From assembly GCA_964398775.1 (NCBI GenBank), contig CAYNND010000003.1:20349-84348 (forward strand): 64,000 bases of DNA. The letters are read 5' to 3'. Below the pieces are notes generated by a model. The model searched no databases. It was not told the DNA's origin and saw only the letters and a program-made list of their open reading frames with translations. The stretch is from CAYNND01 sp964398775. GTDB taxonomy: Bacteria; Patescibacteriota; Minisyncoccia; Phycocordibacterales; UBA2100. Position numbers and translations under genes: made by a program. Below, piece after piece: positions 52,745 to 60,959 of this stretch (its first letter is position 1; each line of letters begins with the position of its first letter).

Positions 52745-53653
52745 ATGACTGCAATCCTAGACTGTAAATCAATGTTCCTAGAATACATTGAAATAGAGAA
52801 AGGAAGGTCTGTAAAGACTGTTGAGAATTACGACCGTTACTTAAGCCGTTTTTTTAAGGATGCATCCATTTCCCTGCCCGAAGACATTACTGAAACTGCT
52901 GTGCGAGAGTTCCGGCTCCGACTCAACCGCGAAAACCTGAAGCGTAGAACTCAGAACTACTACTTGATAGCTTTGCGAGCATTTTTAAAGTTTTTGCGTA
53001 AACGTCGCATAAAAACCTTGGAGCCAGAGCAAATTGAGCTTGCAAAAGTCCCCATGAGAGATATCGACCTTATTTCTGAAGATGAGCTTGTCCGTCTTCT
53101 CACAGCGCCTCAGGGTGATTCCCTCACCGCACTTCGTGATAGAGCAATGTTAAACCTCTTATTTTCAACAGGGCTGCGTGTTTCAGAGCTGTGTTCGTTA
53201 AACAGAGATGTCGATGTAAAACGCGGTGAATTTTCAATTCGCGGGAAAGGAGAAAAAGTTCGTGTCGTGTTTGTTTCCCCCGCTGCAGCGGAGATGGTTC
53301 GTGAGTACATTCACAAACGTGAAGATATGGACCATGCACTTTTCATACGTATTTTGCCGCACATTGACCATTCAAAAATGAAAGACCTACGTCTTACTCC
53401 ACGCTCTGTAGAGCGCATTGTCAAAAAATACGCAATTTCAGCTGGCATCACTCGAAAAGTAACTCCCCACATCGTACGCCACTCATTCGCAACTGATTTG
53501 CTTCGCAATGGTGCTGATTTGCGAAGTGTGCAAGCGCTTCTAGGTCATGCTCATATTGGGACAACACAGGTGTATACACACGTCACCGACAAGCATCTCA
53601 AAGATGTGCACACTCGTTTTCACGGGAAACATGAGGATATGCCGCGCGAGTAA
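52745..53653 (+). CDS. Tyrosine recombinase XerC/XerD family
   Basis: 302 aa, normal Xer length. The N-terminal SAM-like core-binding domain covers about 5-90 (GRSVKTVENYDRYLSRFF). The catalytic domain has all active residues: Arg in STGLRVSELCSL, Lys in GKGEKVRVV, HxxR in PHIVRHSFATDLL, His in LGHAHIGTTQVY and the Tyr in VYTHV. It most likely resolves chromosome dimers at dif with or without a partner. No integrated element surrounds it, so a prophage integrase is less likely. XerC versus XerD cannot be decided from this alone. Confidence 0.9.
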   Translation: MTAILDCKSMFLEYIEIEKGRSVKTVENYDRYLSRFFKDASISLPEDITETAVREFRLRLNRENLKRRTQNYYLIALRAFLKFLRKRRIKTLEPEQIELAKVPMRDIDLISEDELVRLLTAPQGDSLTALRDRAMLNLLFSTGLRVSELCSLNRDVDVKRGEFSIRGKGEKVRVVFVSPAAAEMVREYIHKREDMDHALFIRILPHIDHSKMKDLRLTPRSVERIVKKYAISAGITRKVTPHIVRHSFATDLLRNGADLRSVQALLGHAHIGTTQVYTHVTDKHLKDVHTRFHGKHEDMPRE

Positions 53654-53683
53654 TATAAAAGCGTTTCACTGAGGGTGGCATGG

Positions 53684-53689
53684 TAGAAT
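53684..53689 (+). promoter_or_regulatory. -10 element TAGAAT, 6 nt before ATG
   Basis: TAGAAT on the plus strand, 6 nt from the xthA ATG at 53696. Confidence 0.5.
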
Positions 53690-53695
53690 TGTGGC

Positions 53696-54496
53696 ATGAG
53701 GTTAGTTTCATGGAACGTAAATGGTATTCGTGCTGCGCATAGAAAGGGCGAACTAAAGCGCTGCATTAAAGAATTGAAGCCTGACATTCTCTGCCTCCAG
53801 GAAACCAAGGCAATGCAAGGACAGTGCGAGGTTGATTTGCCTGAGTACGAGGAGTATTGGAATTCTGCAGAGAAAAAAGGATATAGCGGAACAGCAATTT
53901 TTACTAAAAAAAAGCCCCTGAGCGTCCGTCTCGACTTCCCGCAGTCAATTCAGAAAAAGTATACTTTCGTCGATACATATGGGAATCTTCTCAAAGAAGG
54001 AAGACTCATCGTACTTGAGTTTCCAAAATGTTTTGTTGCTACAGTGTACACACCAAATGCAAAAGGTGATTTGAGTCGTCTCACTATTCGCACAAGGGTA
54101 TGGGATGCGGCGTTTTTGGAGTACATGCTGCTGCTGCAAAAAGAAAAGCCAGTCCTTTTCTCAGGTGACTTAAATGTTGCTCACACTCCTCTTGATTTAA
54201 CACATGCAAAGACAAACGAAGGAGAAGCAGGCTATACAAACGAGGAGCGTGAGAATTTTTCCCAGATATGTCAGTCAGGCTTTGTCGATACATTTAGATT
54301 GTTTACCGGAGAAGGTGGACATTACACATGGTGGAGTGCGTTTTCAAATGCTCGAGAAAGAAACGTAGGATGGCGCATCGACTACTGGCTAGTGTCTTCA
54401 TCAGTACAAAATGCAGTGAAACATGCGGCAATACATCCCACTATATATGGCTCAGACCATTGCCCGGTGAGTATAGATATTGATAAACTGTTTTAG
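53696..54496 (+). CDS. xthA: Exodeoxyribonuclease III / AP endonuclease
   Basis: 266 aa, complete. Motifs of the ExoIII family in order: SWNVNGIRAA, CLQETKA (metal-binding Glu), YSGTAIF, VYTPNA, SGDLNVAHTPLDL, WRIDYWLVS and the final GSDHCPVSI. It nicks DNA at abasic sites for base excision repair. Convergent with cca, 2 nt apart. Confidence 0.95.
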   Translation: MRLVSWNVNGIRAAHRKGELKRCIKELKPDILCLQETKAMQGQCEVDLPEYEEYWNSAEKKGYSGTAIFTKKKPLSVRLDFPQSIQKKYTFVDTYGNLLKEGRLIVLEFPKCFVATVYTPNAKGDLSRLTIRTRVWDAAFLEYMLLLQKEKPVLFSGDLNVAHTPLDLTHAKTNEGEAGYTNEERENFSQICQSGFVDTFRLFTGEGGHYTWWSAFSNARERNVGWRIDYWLVSSSVQNAVKHAAIHPTIYGSDHCPVSIDIDKLF

Positions 54497-54498
54497 CG

Positions 54499-55965
54499 TT
54501 AAGACACGTGGTGCTTCTCGCGGAGTTTTAGTATTTCCGCTGCTTCGGCGCTATCTCTCTTTTCCCGCCCACTTCTCCCCCGCTCCTTTAGCTCATCGTC
54601 GCTCAGTAACTGGAGTGCGTGCGCGCTCTGCATGAGCGTTTCATGAGTATTGTGCGCTGGGTTATCGAGGACTTCCTCAAGGAGAGCATGTAAAATCCAA
54701 CCGACACGGGGACCTGGTGTGCCAACTACACTGATAATGTCCTTCCCGTTTACCTTTAGCTGTGTCACAGAGATAGGGTCACGCAATGCCTCCTCTACCA
54801 TTGAAATGTACTTTCGGAGACGAAATGGGTGCGCTTTCGGCCTGCCAGTACCTATTCTGTCGCAGACTCGAAGATTAAGTAGGTCCCAAATATGCTCAAC
54901 TCCAACATTTGTTATGACACGGCGTACTGCAGAAAGGCTGATTTGGTCAGGGTCAGAGAAAAACATGTGCCATCGAACAAGGCGCTCAATGTTCTCGCTT
55001 TGCTGCTTCGGAAGACGTAAGTCTGAGCATATCTTGGTTGCCATGCGTGCCCCAATAACCTCATGACCATAGAATGTCCAATCCTTCTTGTCATCAGACC
55101 AGCGCCGAGATGCTGGCTTACCAATATCATGCAGCAACGCTGCAATGCGGAGTGTCTCGCTCCACTTATTGTCAGCTGCGCATTGCAGTGTCCGCAATAG
55201 ATGCTCGAATACATCGAAACTGTGAGCTTGATTCTGCATGCACCCAATCCCATCAAGAAGCTCAGGGATGATGTACTTAAGCATTCCCAGTCGCTCAGAA
55301 ACATAGAGTGCAGAAAGTGGTCTATCCGAGTTTATCATTTTTAAAAACTCATCGCGGATTCTTTCTTTTGAAATACTTTCAAGGAGGTGTGCATGCATTG
55401 AAATTGCCGACATGGTTTCAAGCTCGATTGCAAAATCAAGTTCAGCGGAGAGCCGTACCGCACGTAACATACGCAGCGCGTCTTCTGAAAAACGTTTCTC
55501 AGCGGTACCAACAGCCGTCAGTCGTTTCGCTGTAAGGTCTTCCCTGCCACCGAATAAATCAATGATTGAGCCGTCTTTTACCCTATAGGCAATTGCATTT
55601 ACAGTGAAGTCTCTCCGGTGTAAATCATGCTCAATATTTGGGGCAAAAGAAACAGAATCCGGATGACGTGCATTTGAGTAGGTACTCTCAGTGCGGAAAG
55701 GTGTAACCTCAACTACCTTGAGTGAAGGTTCTGTACTCAGAGTGACTACCCCTACAGTGCCATAATCATTCTCATAAAAAGTTTCATCAAACAGCTTTTG
55801 AATTATATCTGGAGTAGCGCTTGTTGTAATATCCCAATCTTTTGGCGTCTTGCCGATGAGCAAGTCACGAACACAGCCCCCTACAAGAAATGCAGGAAAA
55901 TTATGCTCTTCAAGTCTATCAGCTACCGCACGTACTTCTGCAGGTATTTTATCTCGAGAGACCAT
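54499..55965 (-). CDS. cca: CCA-adding tRNA nucleotidyltransferase with HD domain
   Basis: 488 aa. The head domain carries FLVGGCVRDLLIG and the catalytic KDWDITT, with RRDFTVNAIAY and EDALRMLRAVR as in class II enzymes. An HD phosphohydrolase motif (AALLHDIGKPAS) lies in the middle. It adds CCA to tRNA 3' ends. None of the four tRNA genes in this window encodes CCA, so this enzyme is needed. TAGAAT (55973-55978) lies 7 nt before the ATG. Confidence 0.93.
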   Translation of the reverse strand: MVSRDKIPAEVRAVADRLEEHNFPAFLVGGCVRDLLIGKTPKDWDITTSATPDIIQKLFDETFYENDYGTVGVVTLSTEPSLKVVEVTPFRTESTYSNARHPDSVSFAPNIEHDLHRRDFTVNAIAYRVKDGSIIDLFGGREDLTAKRLTAVGTAEKRFSEDALRMLRAVRLSAELDFAIELETMSAISMHAHLLESISKERIRDEFLKMINSDRPLSALYVSERLGMLKYIIPELLDGIGCMQNQAHSFDVFEHLLRTLQCAADNKWSETLRIAALLHDIGKPASRRWSDDKKDWTFYGHEVIGARMATKICSDLRLPKQQSENIERLVRWHMFFSDPDQISLSAVRRVITNVGVEHIWDLLNLRVCDRIGTGRPKAHPFRLRKYISMVEEALRDPISVTQLKVNGKDIISVVGTPGPRVGWILHALLEEVLDNPAHNTHETLMQSAHALQLLSDDELKERGRSGREKRDSAEAAEILKLREKHHVS

Positions 55966-56025
55966 ACTTGATATTCTACACTAGTATTTACTCACGAACG
56001 AAAACAGCGTATGATACTCCGCACA

Positions 56026-56097
56026 GCTCTCGTGGTGAAATGGATATCACAACGGTCTTCGGAACCGTTATTGGGGGTTCGAATCCCTCCGGGAGCA
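56026..56097 (+). tRNA. tRNA-Arg (TCG)
   Basis: 72 nt. Acceptor GCTCTCG pairs with CGGGAGC; anticodon loop CTTCGGA gives TCG; T loop TTCGAAT. No CCA encoded. TATGAT at 56010-56015 is a plausible -10. Confidence 0.93.
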
Positions 56098-56153
56098 CAA
56101 ACGGGTAAAAAGATATTGCTCTTAACTCTGTTATCTGTATAATGCGCGCTATT

Positions 56154-56224
56154 GCGGATATAGTTTAGTGGTAGAACGAGTCCTTGCCAAGGATTAGATC
56201 GGGGTTCGATTCCCCGTATCCGCA
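56154..56224 (+). tRNA. tRNA-Gly (GCC)
   Basis: 71 nt. Acceptor GCGGATA pairs with TATCCGC; anticodon loop TTGCCAA gives GCC; T loop TTCGATT. No CCA encoded. TATAAT at 56138-56143, 10 nt before the gene, with TTGCTC 16 nt further upstream. The following 227 bp to the YraN gene show no other feature except its -10. Confidence 0.95.
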
Positions 56225-56439
56225 CAAAAGAAAGTAAATACATTAACCCAATCAGATGCTTGGGTAGAAATCCAAAATAATGAATATTGTTATTTGCGCA
56301 ATGGTGTCAAATACTCAAAGTACAGTAATTAACATCTGTCAAAAAAAAGAACAAAAATACCGTTTAAAACAGCCGGACTTGTGGAAAACTATGTTAATAT
56401 GTGGATTACTTTTATTTGCCAAAATACGTGTTTAAGCCA

Positions 56440-56445
56440 TATAAT
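56440..56445 (+). promoter_or_regulatory. -10 element TATAAT, 6 nt before ATG
   Basis: A perfect TATAAT on the plus strand, 6 nt from the ATG at 56452. Confidence 0.65.
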
Positions 56446-56451
56446 CAACAA

Positions 56452-56865
56452 ATGACGCATAAAAGAAAGGCAAATGTTTCACGTGAAACATTTCACGTGC
56501 AACACAAGACAAATGCAAAAATTGGCAAAATAGGGGAAGATATTTCTGTCAGATACCTTATTATGAAAGGTCATACAATCGAGTCAAGAAATTCAACTCG
56601 CATGCATCTGGAGCTTGATATAGTCACTACATTTCACGGGAAACGTTATTTGTTTGAAGTTAAGACTGTTGCACGTGAAAAGATTGATCAAACCGACATT
56701 TCACGTGAAATGTTTGCAGGTGCTTCAAGGTATTCAAGCAAGAAGCACGAGAATATTGCACGTGGGGCACATATTGTGCATGCCGATGTAGTTATGGTTC
56801 TCTGGGTCGGGCTTTCACTCCAAGATGGCAAGTCATATGTACACGAGTTCGACCCTCTTTTATAG
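56452..56865 (+). CDS. yraN: YraN/UPF0102 family putative nuclease carrying parS-like sites
   Basis: 137 aa from the ATG at 56452; a GTG at 56401 is also in frame but TATAAT lies 6 nt before 56452. Family features: GKIGEDISVRYLIMKGHTI, then the nuclease-like LELDIVTTFHGKRYLFEVKT (D...ExK). The fold belongs to the restriction-endonuclease-like group; cellular role unknown. The gene contains five CACGTG hexamers, two in 18-bp perfect palindromes, which shape codons such as Ser-Arg-Glu and Phe-His-Val. It may therefore serve both as a protein gene and as a chromosomal binding site. Confidence 0.82.
   Translation: MTHKRKANVSRETFHVQHKTNAKIGKIGEDISVRYLIMKGHTIESRNSTRMHLELDIVTTFHGKRYLFEVKTVAREKIDQTDISREMFAGASRYSSKKHENIARGAHIVHADVVMVLWVGLSLQDGKSYVHEFDPLL
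56474..56491. promoter_or_regulatory. parS: parS site (perfect consensus palindrome)
   Basis: 18-bp perfect palindrome whose inner 16 bp (56475-56490) is TGTTTCACGTGAAACA, a full match to the parS consensus bound by ParB. A second CACGTG lies at 56494-56499, so two sites nearly abut. Located inside the YraN coding sequence, about 32 kb from dnaA. Confidence 0.8.
56696..56713. promoter_or_regulatory. parS-like palindrome
   Basis: 18-bp perfect palindrome ACATTTCACGTGAAATGT, a parS variant. Further CACGTG cores lie at 56672-56677 and 56759-56764, and a degenerate copy (CACGGG) at 56635-56640. Confidence 0.6.
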
Positions 56866-56972
56866 GACATAAAGGACATGTCTTATAAATGTGGCTTTGG
56901 ACCTTATGGTTGTGCACATTTTGCGGGGCGCCTATTGTAGTTTTCTTTTGTACTGGTATACTCCTCAGTCAT

Positions 56973-57043
56973 CGGGGCATAGTATAGTGGTAGTATACAT
57001 GGTTTGGGACCATGAGACCTCAGTTCGATTCTGAGTGCCCCGA
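56973..57043 (+). tRNA. tRNA-Pro (TGG)
   Basis: 71 nt. Acceptor CGGGGCA pairs with TGCCCCG; anticodon loop TTTGGGA gives TGG; T loop TTCGATT. No CCA encoded. TATACT at 56956-56961, 11 nt before the gene. Confidence 0.95.
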
Positions 57044-57099
57044 CTCGAAGTGATTCCACAAATCAGCTTAAATACTATATTTTTATAGGTATAGTGCTG

Positions 57100-57105
57100 T
57101 ATACT
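57100..57105 (+). promoter_or_regulatory. -10 element TATACT, 9 nt before ATG
   Basis: TATACT on the plus strand, 9 nt from the ATG at 57115. Confidence 0.45.
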
Positions 57106-57114
57106 CATAGTTGT

Positions 57115-58446
57115 ATGAGTGCCAAAAATACTGGATGGCTTGAGAATTTTCTCGTAAAAAAACTGAAAGGTTTTTTGCCGTACGGAAATATGGTTGTTTC
57201 GATGATTGTTTCAATCATGGTTCTTGCGCTTGTTGCAACAGATGTACTCATTGATGCTGCAAAAATTCTTTTCTTTACATCACCGCTATGGCTAATGTAT
57301 TTGGCCCCAGCCACTGTAACTCACTACTGGAATCACTACGTACGGCATCTTGCTATGGAGGATCCGTTTCGAAAGCCGGTACTCTATGAAATCTTGATAC
57401 CTCGAGATATAAAAAAGTCTCCGAAAGCCATGGAAATTGTTTTGGACTCTCTCCATGCGAAATGGCATATCGGTAGTTCGTACCATAGACGATGGAGAGG
57501 TCATGTGCCACCGGTTTTCACATTCGAACTGTGCTCACATGAAGGGGAAATACATTTCTATACCTACGTGTGGGACTGGACCAAAGATAGAGTCGAGGCC
57601 GCGCTATACTCTCAGTTTCCTAACTTAAAGCTTGTACAGATACCGCCAGAGCAAGACTACGTACGGAGGTTTAAAGGTGTGCCACCACTGTGGGGTTGTA
57701 ACTTTAAGCTCACGAAGGGTGATGCGTATCCACTCAAAACGTATCATGATTATGAGCTTGAGAAGGACCCGAAGCCGGAACATAAGTCTGACCCTATGCT
57801 TACCATCCTCGAGCAAATGGCAACCATGGAGAAGGGGGAGTACATGTGGTATCAGTTTATGTTGCAGGTTGAGTATCAACCAAACAAAAAAGGTGGCTGG
57901 TATGAACAGGTTCAAAAGGAGATTGAGGCAATTTATGCTCGTGCTACTCCTGAGTATCCAACCAGTGATGGAAAAATTATGGCCGGGTATCCACAGATTA
58001 AACCAATGGAGTACGAGCTCATTAAATCAATGGAGCGTTCACTTACAAAGCATGGGTTCAAGGTTGGTATTCGCGGCGTCTATATAAACACTGGTGGTAT
58101 GTGGTTTAAGCACTCGCAGATGCTGTGGCGCATGTTTTTCCAGTATGCTTCAGATGGTGGCGAGTACTTCAATCGACTCACTCAGGACCCTGAATCTGGA
58201 ACATCTGGGTTCGACTGGCCATGGGAAGACTTTATGGGTATTCGTCGTAATGCACGCGTGAAGAAACTGTGGGACGCGTACTGTTCACGTGGGTATTTTA
58301 CACCACCGCATATATATGACCCAATTATTTTGACCGCTGAAGAGATCGCAACTCTGTACCATTTTCCTGGAGAAGAATCGCGCGTCATGGGAATCCACTT
58401 CCTTGAGTCGAAGCGCGGAGCAGCACCTGTTAATCTTCCAGAATAA
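57115..58446 (+). CDS. Membrane protein resembling the N-terminal module of Patescibacterial type IV secretion ATPases (paralogue 1)
   Basis: 443 aa from the ATG at 57115. Two hydrophobic segments lie near 25-70 (MVVSMIVSIMVLALVATDVL; ILFFTSPLWLMYLA). The soluble body starts VLYEILIPRDIKKSPKAME and has FTFELCSHEGEIHFYTYVW and LYSQFPNLKL; it ends with YHFPGEES and LESKRGAAPVNLP. From memory, this pattern is the region preceding the ATPase domain in VirD4/DUF87-like proteins of Patescibacteria. No Walker motif is present. It is followed after 2 nt by its paralogue; the two probably work as a pair. Confidence 0.65.
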   Translation: MSAKNTGWLENFLVKKLKGFLPYGNMVVSMIVSIMVLALVATDVLIDAAKILFFTSPLWLMYLAPATVTHYWNHYVRHLAMEDPFRKPVLYEILIPRDIKKSPKAMEIVLDSLHAKWHIGSSYHRRWRGHVPPVFTFELCSHEGEIHFYTYVWDWTKDRVEAALYSQFPNLKLVQIPPEQDYVRRFKGVPPLWGCNFKLTKGDAYPLKTYHDYELEKDPKPEHKSDPMLTILEQMATMEKGEYMWYQFMLQVEYQPNKKGGWYEQVQKEIEAIYARATPEYPTSDGKIMAGYPQIKPMEYELIKSMERSLTKHGFKVGIRGVYINTGGMWFKHSQMLWRMFFQYASDGGEYFNRLTQDPESGTSGFDWPWEDFMGIRRNARVKKLWDAYCSRGYFTPPHIYDPIILTAEEIATLYHFPGEESRVMGIHFLESKRGAAPVNLPE

Positions 58447-58448
58447 CT

Positions 58449-59828
58449 ATGTCAGACTCACACGGACTATTTGATGGGATGTACGAGATAAAGCCACCAA
58501 TGCATTTTTTGCCTGAGTGGTTTCATGGGTATGCACATAAAAAGTATCAACTTCTCAGGATACACAGTTTGATATTTATCGCCATCACATCAATATTAGT
58601 TCTCGTATTTGCGGCGCCAACAATTACAAAAGATGCTTTCATAATCTTTTTTTACACTGCCCCTGTATGGATTTTTTACAATGCAAAGGCGACAATCTGG
58701 TACTTCTGGATACATTACCGACGTCACATGTTTCTTGATGCGCCAGGTCAAAAGCCTGCAGTGTATGAAATTTTACTCCCCCGAGAGTTGGTGAAATCAC
58801 CTCGAGCAATGGAGATTGTGTTTAATACAATGTATATCAAGCCAAGTTTGACTACGACCATTCAAACACACTGGAAAGGAAACATACGCCCGTGGTGGTC
58901 TTTTGAAATTGTTTGTGATGGAGGAGAGCTACACTTTTATGTATGGTGCTGGAAGCGATTTGCGGGGAGACTTCATGCTGCTTTGTATTCACAATATCCA
59001 GGTATTCAGATAGTCGAAGTAGAAGATTATGCAAAAAAAATTAAATATATACCGGGGAAGAATGTTGTTGCTGGTTCAAACTATGTATTAGGACATGACG
59101 GGGGAGATGCATATCCAATTCGAACTTACTTTGATCAAGAGTTAAATAAAGATGTAAAAGTTGAGTATAAAGTTGACCCATTCACGAGCTATCTCGAAGG
59201 TATGGCTGTTGTAAAAAAAGGAGAGATGTTGTGTGTGCAAATTATGTGCCAATTTTCTGAAGATGAGGGCTGGAAGAAGCGTGTAAAATCAGAGATTGAA
59301 AAAATATATGAATCACGAAAAGTCGAAGCACCTTCACTTGCCGATCCTGACCAAGCAGTAAAAATGTCTCTCGGTCTGCGCCCCATCCAGTTCGAGCTCA
59401 TCAAGGCGATGGAGCGTAGCACACAGAAGCTTCACTTTGATGTCGGTATTCGTGGTATGTATATAGCTGATGCAGATAAATTTAGACGTCTTCCGTTTGA
59501 TACGCTCAACAATCTTGTAAAATATTACGGCGCGTGGGGGAGTCCGTACTACAACTTCATTGTACCCGATGGGGAATCATGGCACGCAAACTTCGACTAT
59601 CCATGGGAAGACTTGTTTAACTATCGACTCGAGCGCCTCCGTCGCAGACTTGTTGACGCGTATCAGCATCGCTCGATATTTAACCCGCCGTTTAAACAGT
59701 ACACTTCAGTCATGACAAGTGAGCAACTTGCAACCATTTTCCACTTACCAGGTGATGAATTGCAGGCAGTTGGTTTGAAGCGCCTCGAGTCAAAGCAGGC
59801 AAACCCACCACAAAATCTACCGACGTAG
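58449..59828 (+). CDS. Membrane protein, paralogue 2 of the preceding gene
   Basis: 459 aa. Same plan as its neighbour: two hydrophobic segments (about 38-80), then AVYEILLPRELVKSPRAMEIVF, SFEIVCDGGELHFYVWCW, LYSQYPGIQIVEVEDY, RPIQFELIKAMERS, WEDLFNYRLERLRR, and the closing FHLPGDE and LESKQANPPQNLPT. Sequence identity to paralogue 1 looks moderate across the full length, so the duplication is old. It overlaps the convergent 355-aa gene by 12 nt. Confidence 0.65.
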   Translation: MSDSHGLFDGMYEIKPPMHFLPEWFHGYAHKKYQLLRIHSLIFIAITSILVLVFAAPTITKDAFIIFFYTAPVWIFYNAKATIWYFWIHYRRHMFLDAPGQKPAVYEILLPRELVKSPRAMEIVFNTMYIKPSLTTTIQTHWKGNIRPWWSFEIVCDGGELHFYVWCWKRFAGRLHAALYSQYPGIQIVEVEDYAKKIKYIPGKNVVAGSNYVLGHDGGDAYPIRTYFDQELNKDVKVEYKVDPFTSYLEGMAVVKKGEMLCVQIMCQFSEDEGWKKRVKSEIEKIYESRKVEAPSLADPDQAVKMSLGLRPIQFELIKAMERSTQKLHFDVGIRGMYIADADKFRRLPFDTLNNLVKYYGAWGSPYYNFIVPDGESWHANFDYPWEDLFNYRLERLRRRLVDAYQHRSIFNPPFKQYTSVMTSEQLATIFHLPGDELQAVGLKRLESKQANPPQNLPT

Positions 59829-60884
59829 TGTGTGTATCTCTACCTGTGCAGCGCACCATCTGAACAATTGCACAATCGCGCTTTTTCTCTGTTCACTATC
59901 CTGAGTTTCAGGTGCTGCGATAAGTGCAGGGCACATTGTGTGGGTTGTGTGAGGATGCAAGAAATCATTGTCGCGCTTTTTCCGTTTCATTTCCTGCAAG
60001 ATGTGGGCGAGTCCTGTATCGTCAACAGCAAATACAAAGCCTTGCTCAGTGTCACCGGCGAGGATTACATGCTGGAGTATTGGTAAGTATACCGAACGGT
60101 CAGAAACTGTGGGGTCTTTGTGGAGCAGTGTGTCATTTACGACGTTGAATGCGTCGAGCCAAATCCTTGATATTTTTAAGACAAAATCTTCTGCTGCGTG
60201 AGTCAGCATTTTTCTCGTCTTACTATCTAGGGTTGTTGTACCTGCATGTTCTTTGTAGAGTCTTTCTATCTCACCGATAAGTGCCCATGAAAAAAGTGTA
60301 CCAGTCATAAATCCAGCGCTAATCTGTCGAGCAGGATCACCACCATACTGTTTTCGGTGGAAATCAGAGGCGTGCATAAGGTCACGGAAGCGCATAAAAA
60401 TACGTGCCTCACCCTGCGGTGAACCTTGAGTTGTTTCGAGTATCCCATCAAGTCTCCGCATGTATCTTTTAGTAATACTCTCTACGATTGTTGCATGTGT
60501 TTGATACGCAGCTATATATGGGGGCGTACTAAAGAGAGTATCGAGTTCACTACTTGTAGCTGGTCGCATATGTCCTGACTGTACATCGATACAAGGGAAG
60601 TCATGCGGGTGCGACTCGGTCCACCGATGTAGTGCTGGCCAAATTCTTTCAATACAGTATGCAGTCATCTTAGCTATTTCAAGATGTATTTTTGCCTGAC
60701 TTTTTTCGTGGTTTGCAAAATGAATATCTTTTTCAGTACGCAGCTGTACAACACCAGGTGCAATTTTATGACTACTCACTTCGTCTTTGTACACCACGGT
60801 CTGTATGTACTCCATTACTGCATCAAAACCACCCTGTATCGCTCGCAACTCATCCGCTGTAAGGTGACCCATGCGCTCAACCAT
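59817..60884 (-). CDS. Hypothetical helical protein
   Basis: 355 aa, no signal peptide or membrane segment, predicted largely helical. Noticeable stretches: HFANHEKSQAKIHLEIAKM, IERIWPALHRWTESHPHDF, FHRKQYGGDPARQISAGFM. Its start is supported by TACAAT 6 nt upstream. I recognise no family. Neighbours (secretion-ATPase-like pair, M20 peptidase) do not define its role. Confidence 0.6.
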   Translation of the reverse strand: MVERMGHLTADELRAIQGGFDAVMEYIQTVVYKDEVSSHKIAPGVVQLRTEKDIHFANHEKSQAKIHLEIAKMTAYCIERIWPALHRWTESHPHDFPCIDVQSGHMRPATSSELDTLFSTPPYIAAYQTHATIVESITKRYMRRLDGILETTQGSPQGEARIFMRFRDLMHASDFHRKQYGGDPARQISAGFMTGTLFSWALIGEIERLYKEHAGTTTLDSKTRKMLTHAAEDFVLKISRIWLDAFNVVNDTLLHKDPTVSDRSVYLPILQHVILAGDTEQGFVFAVDDTGLAHILQEMKRKKRDNDFLHPHTTHTMCPALIAAPETQDSEQRKSAIVQLFRWCAAQVEIHTLRR

Positions 60885-60890
60885 GTGTGT

Positions 60891-60896
60891 ATTGTA
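60891..60896 (-). promoter_or_regulatory. -10 element TACAAT, 6 nt before ATG
   Basis: TACAAT on the minus strand, 6 nt from the ATG at 60884. Confidence 0.5.
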
Positions 60897-60947
60897 CGCC
60901 GACGCAGAAAGAGCGACAACACAGTTCCCCTCAGATGTAATTCACTG

Positions 60948-60953
60948 TATAGT
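60948..60953 (+). promoter_or_regulatory. -10 element TATAGT, 6 nt before ATG
   Basis: TATAGT on the plus strand, 6 nt from the ATG at 60960. Confidence 0.55.
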
Positions 60954-60959
60954 TAACTC

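Noticed and set aside
52745..53653. Xer recombinase as an integrase of a mobile element
   Set aside because: Normal Xer length and housekeeping neighbours; no repeats, cargo genes or composition change around it.
56474..56764. Repeated CACGTG motifs as a CRISPR array or transposon ends
   Set aside because: Spacing is irregular, the units are short palindromes, and they lie within an intact conserved gene; parS-like sites explain them better.
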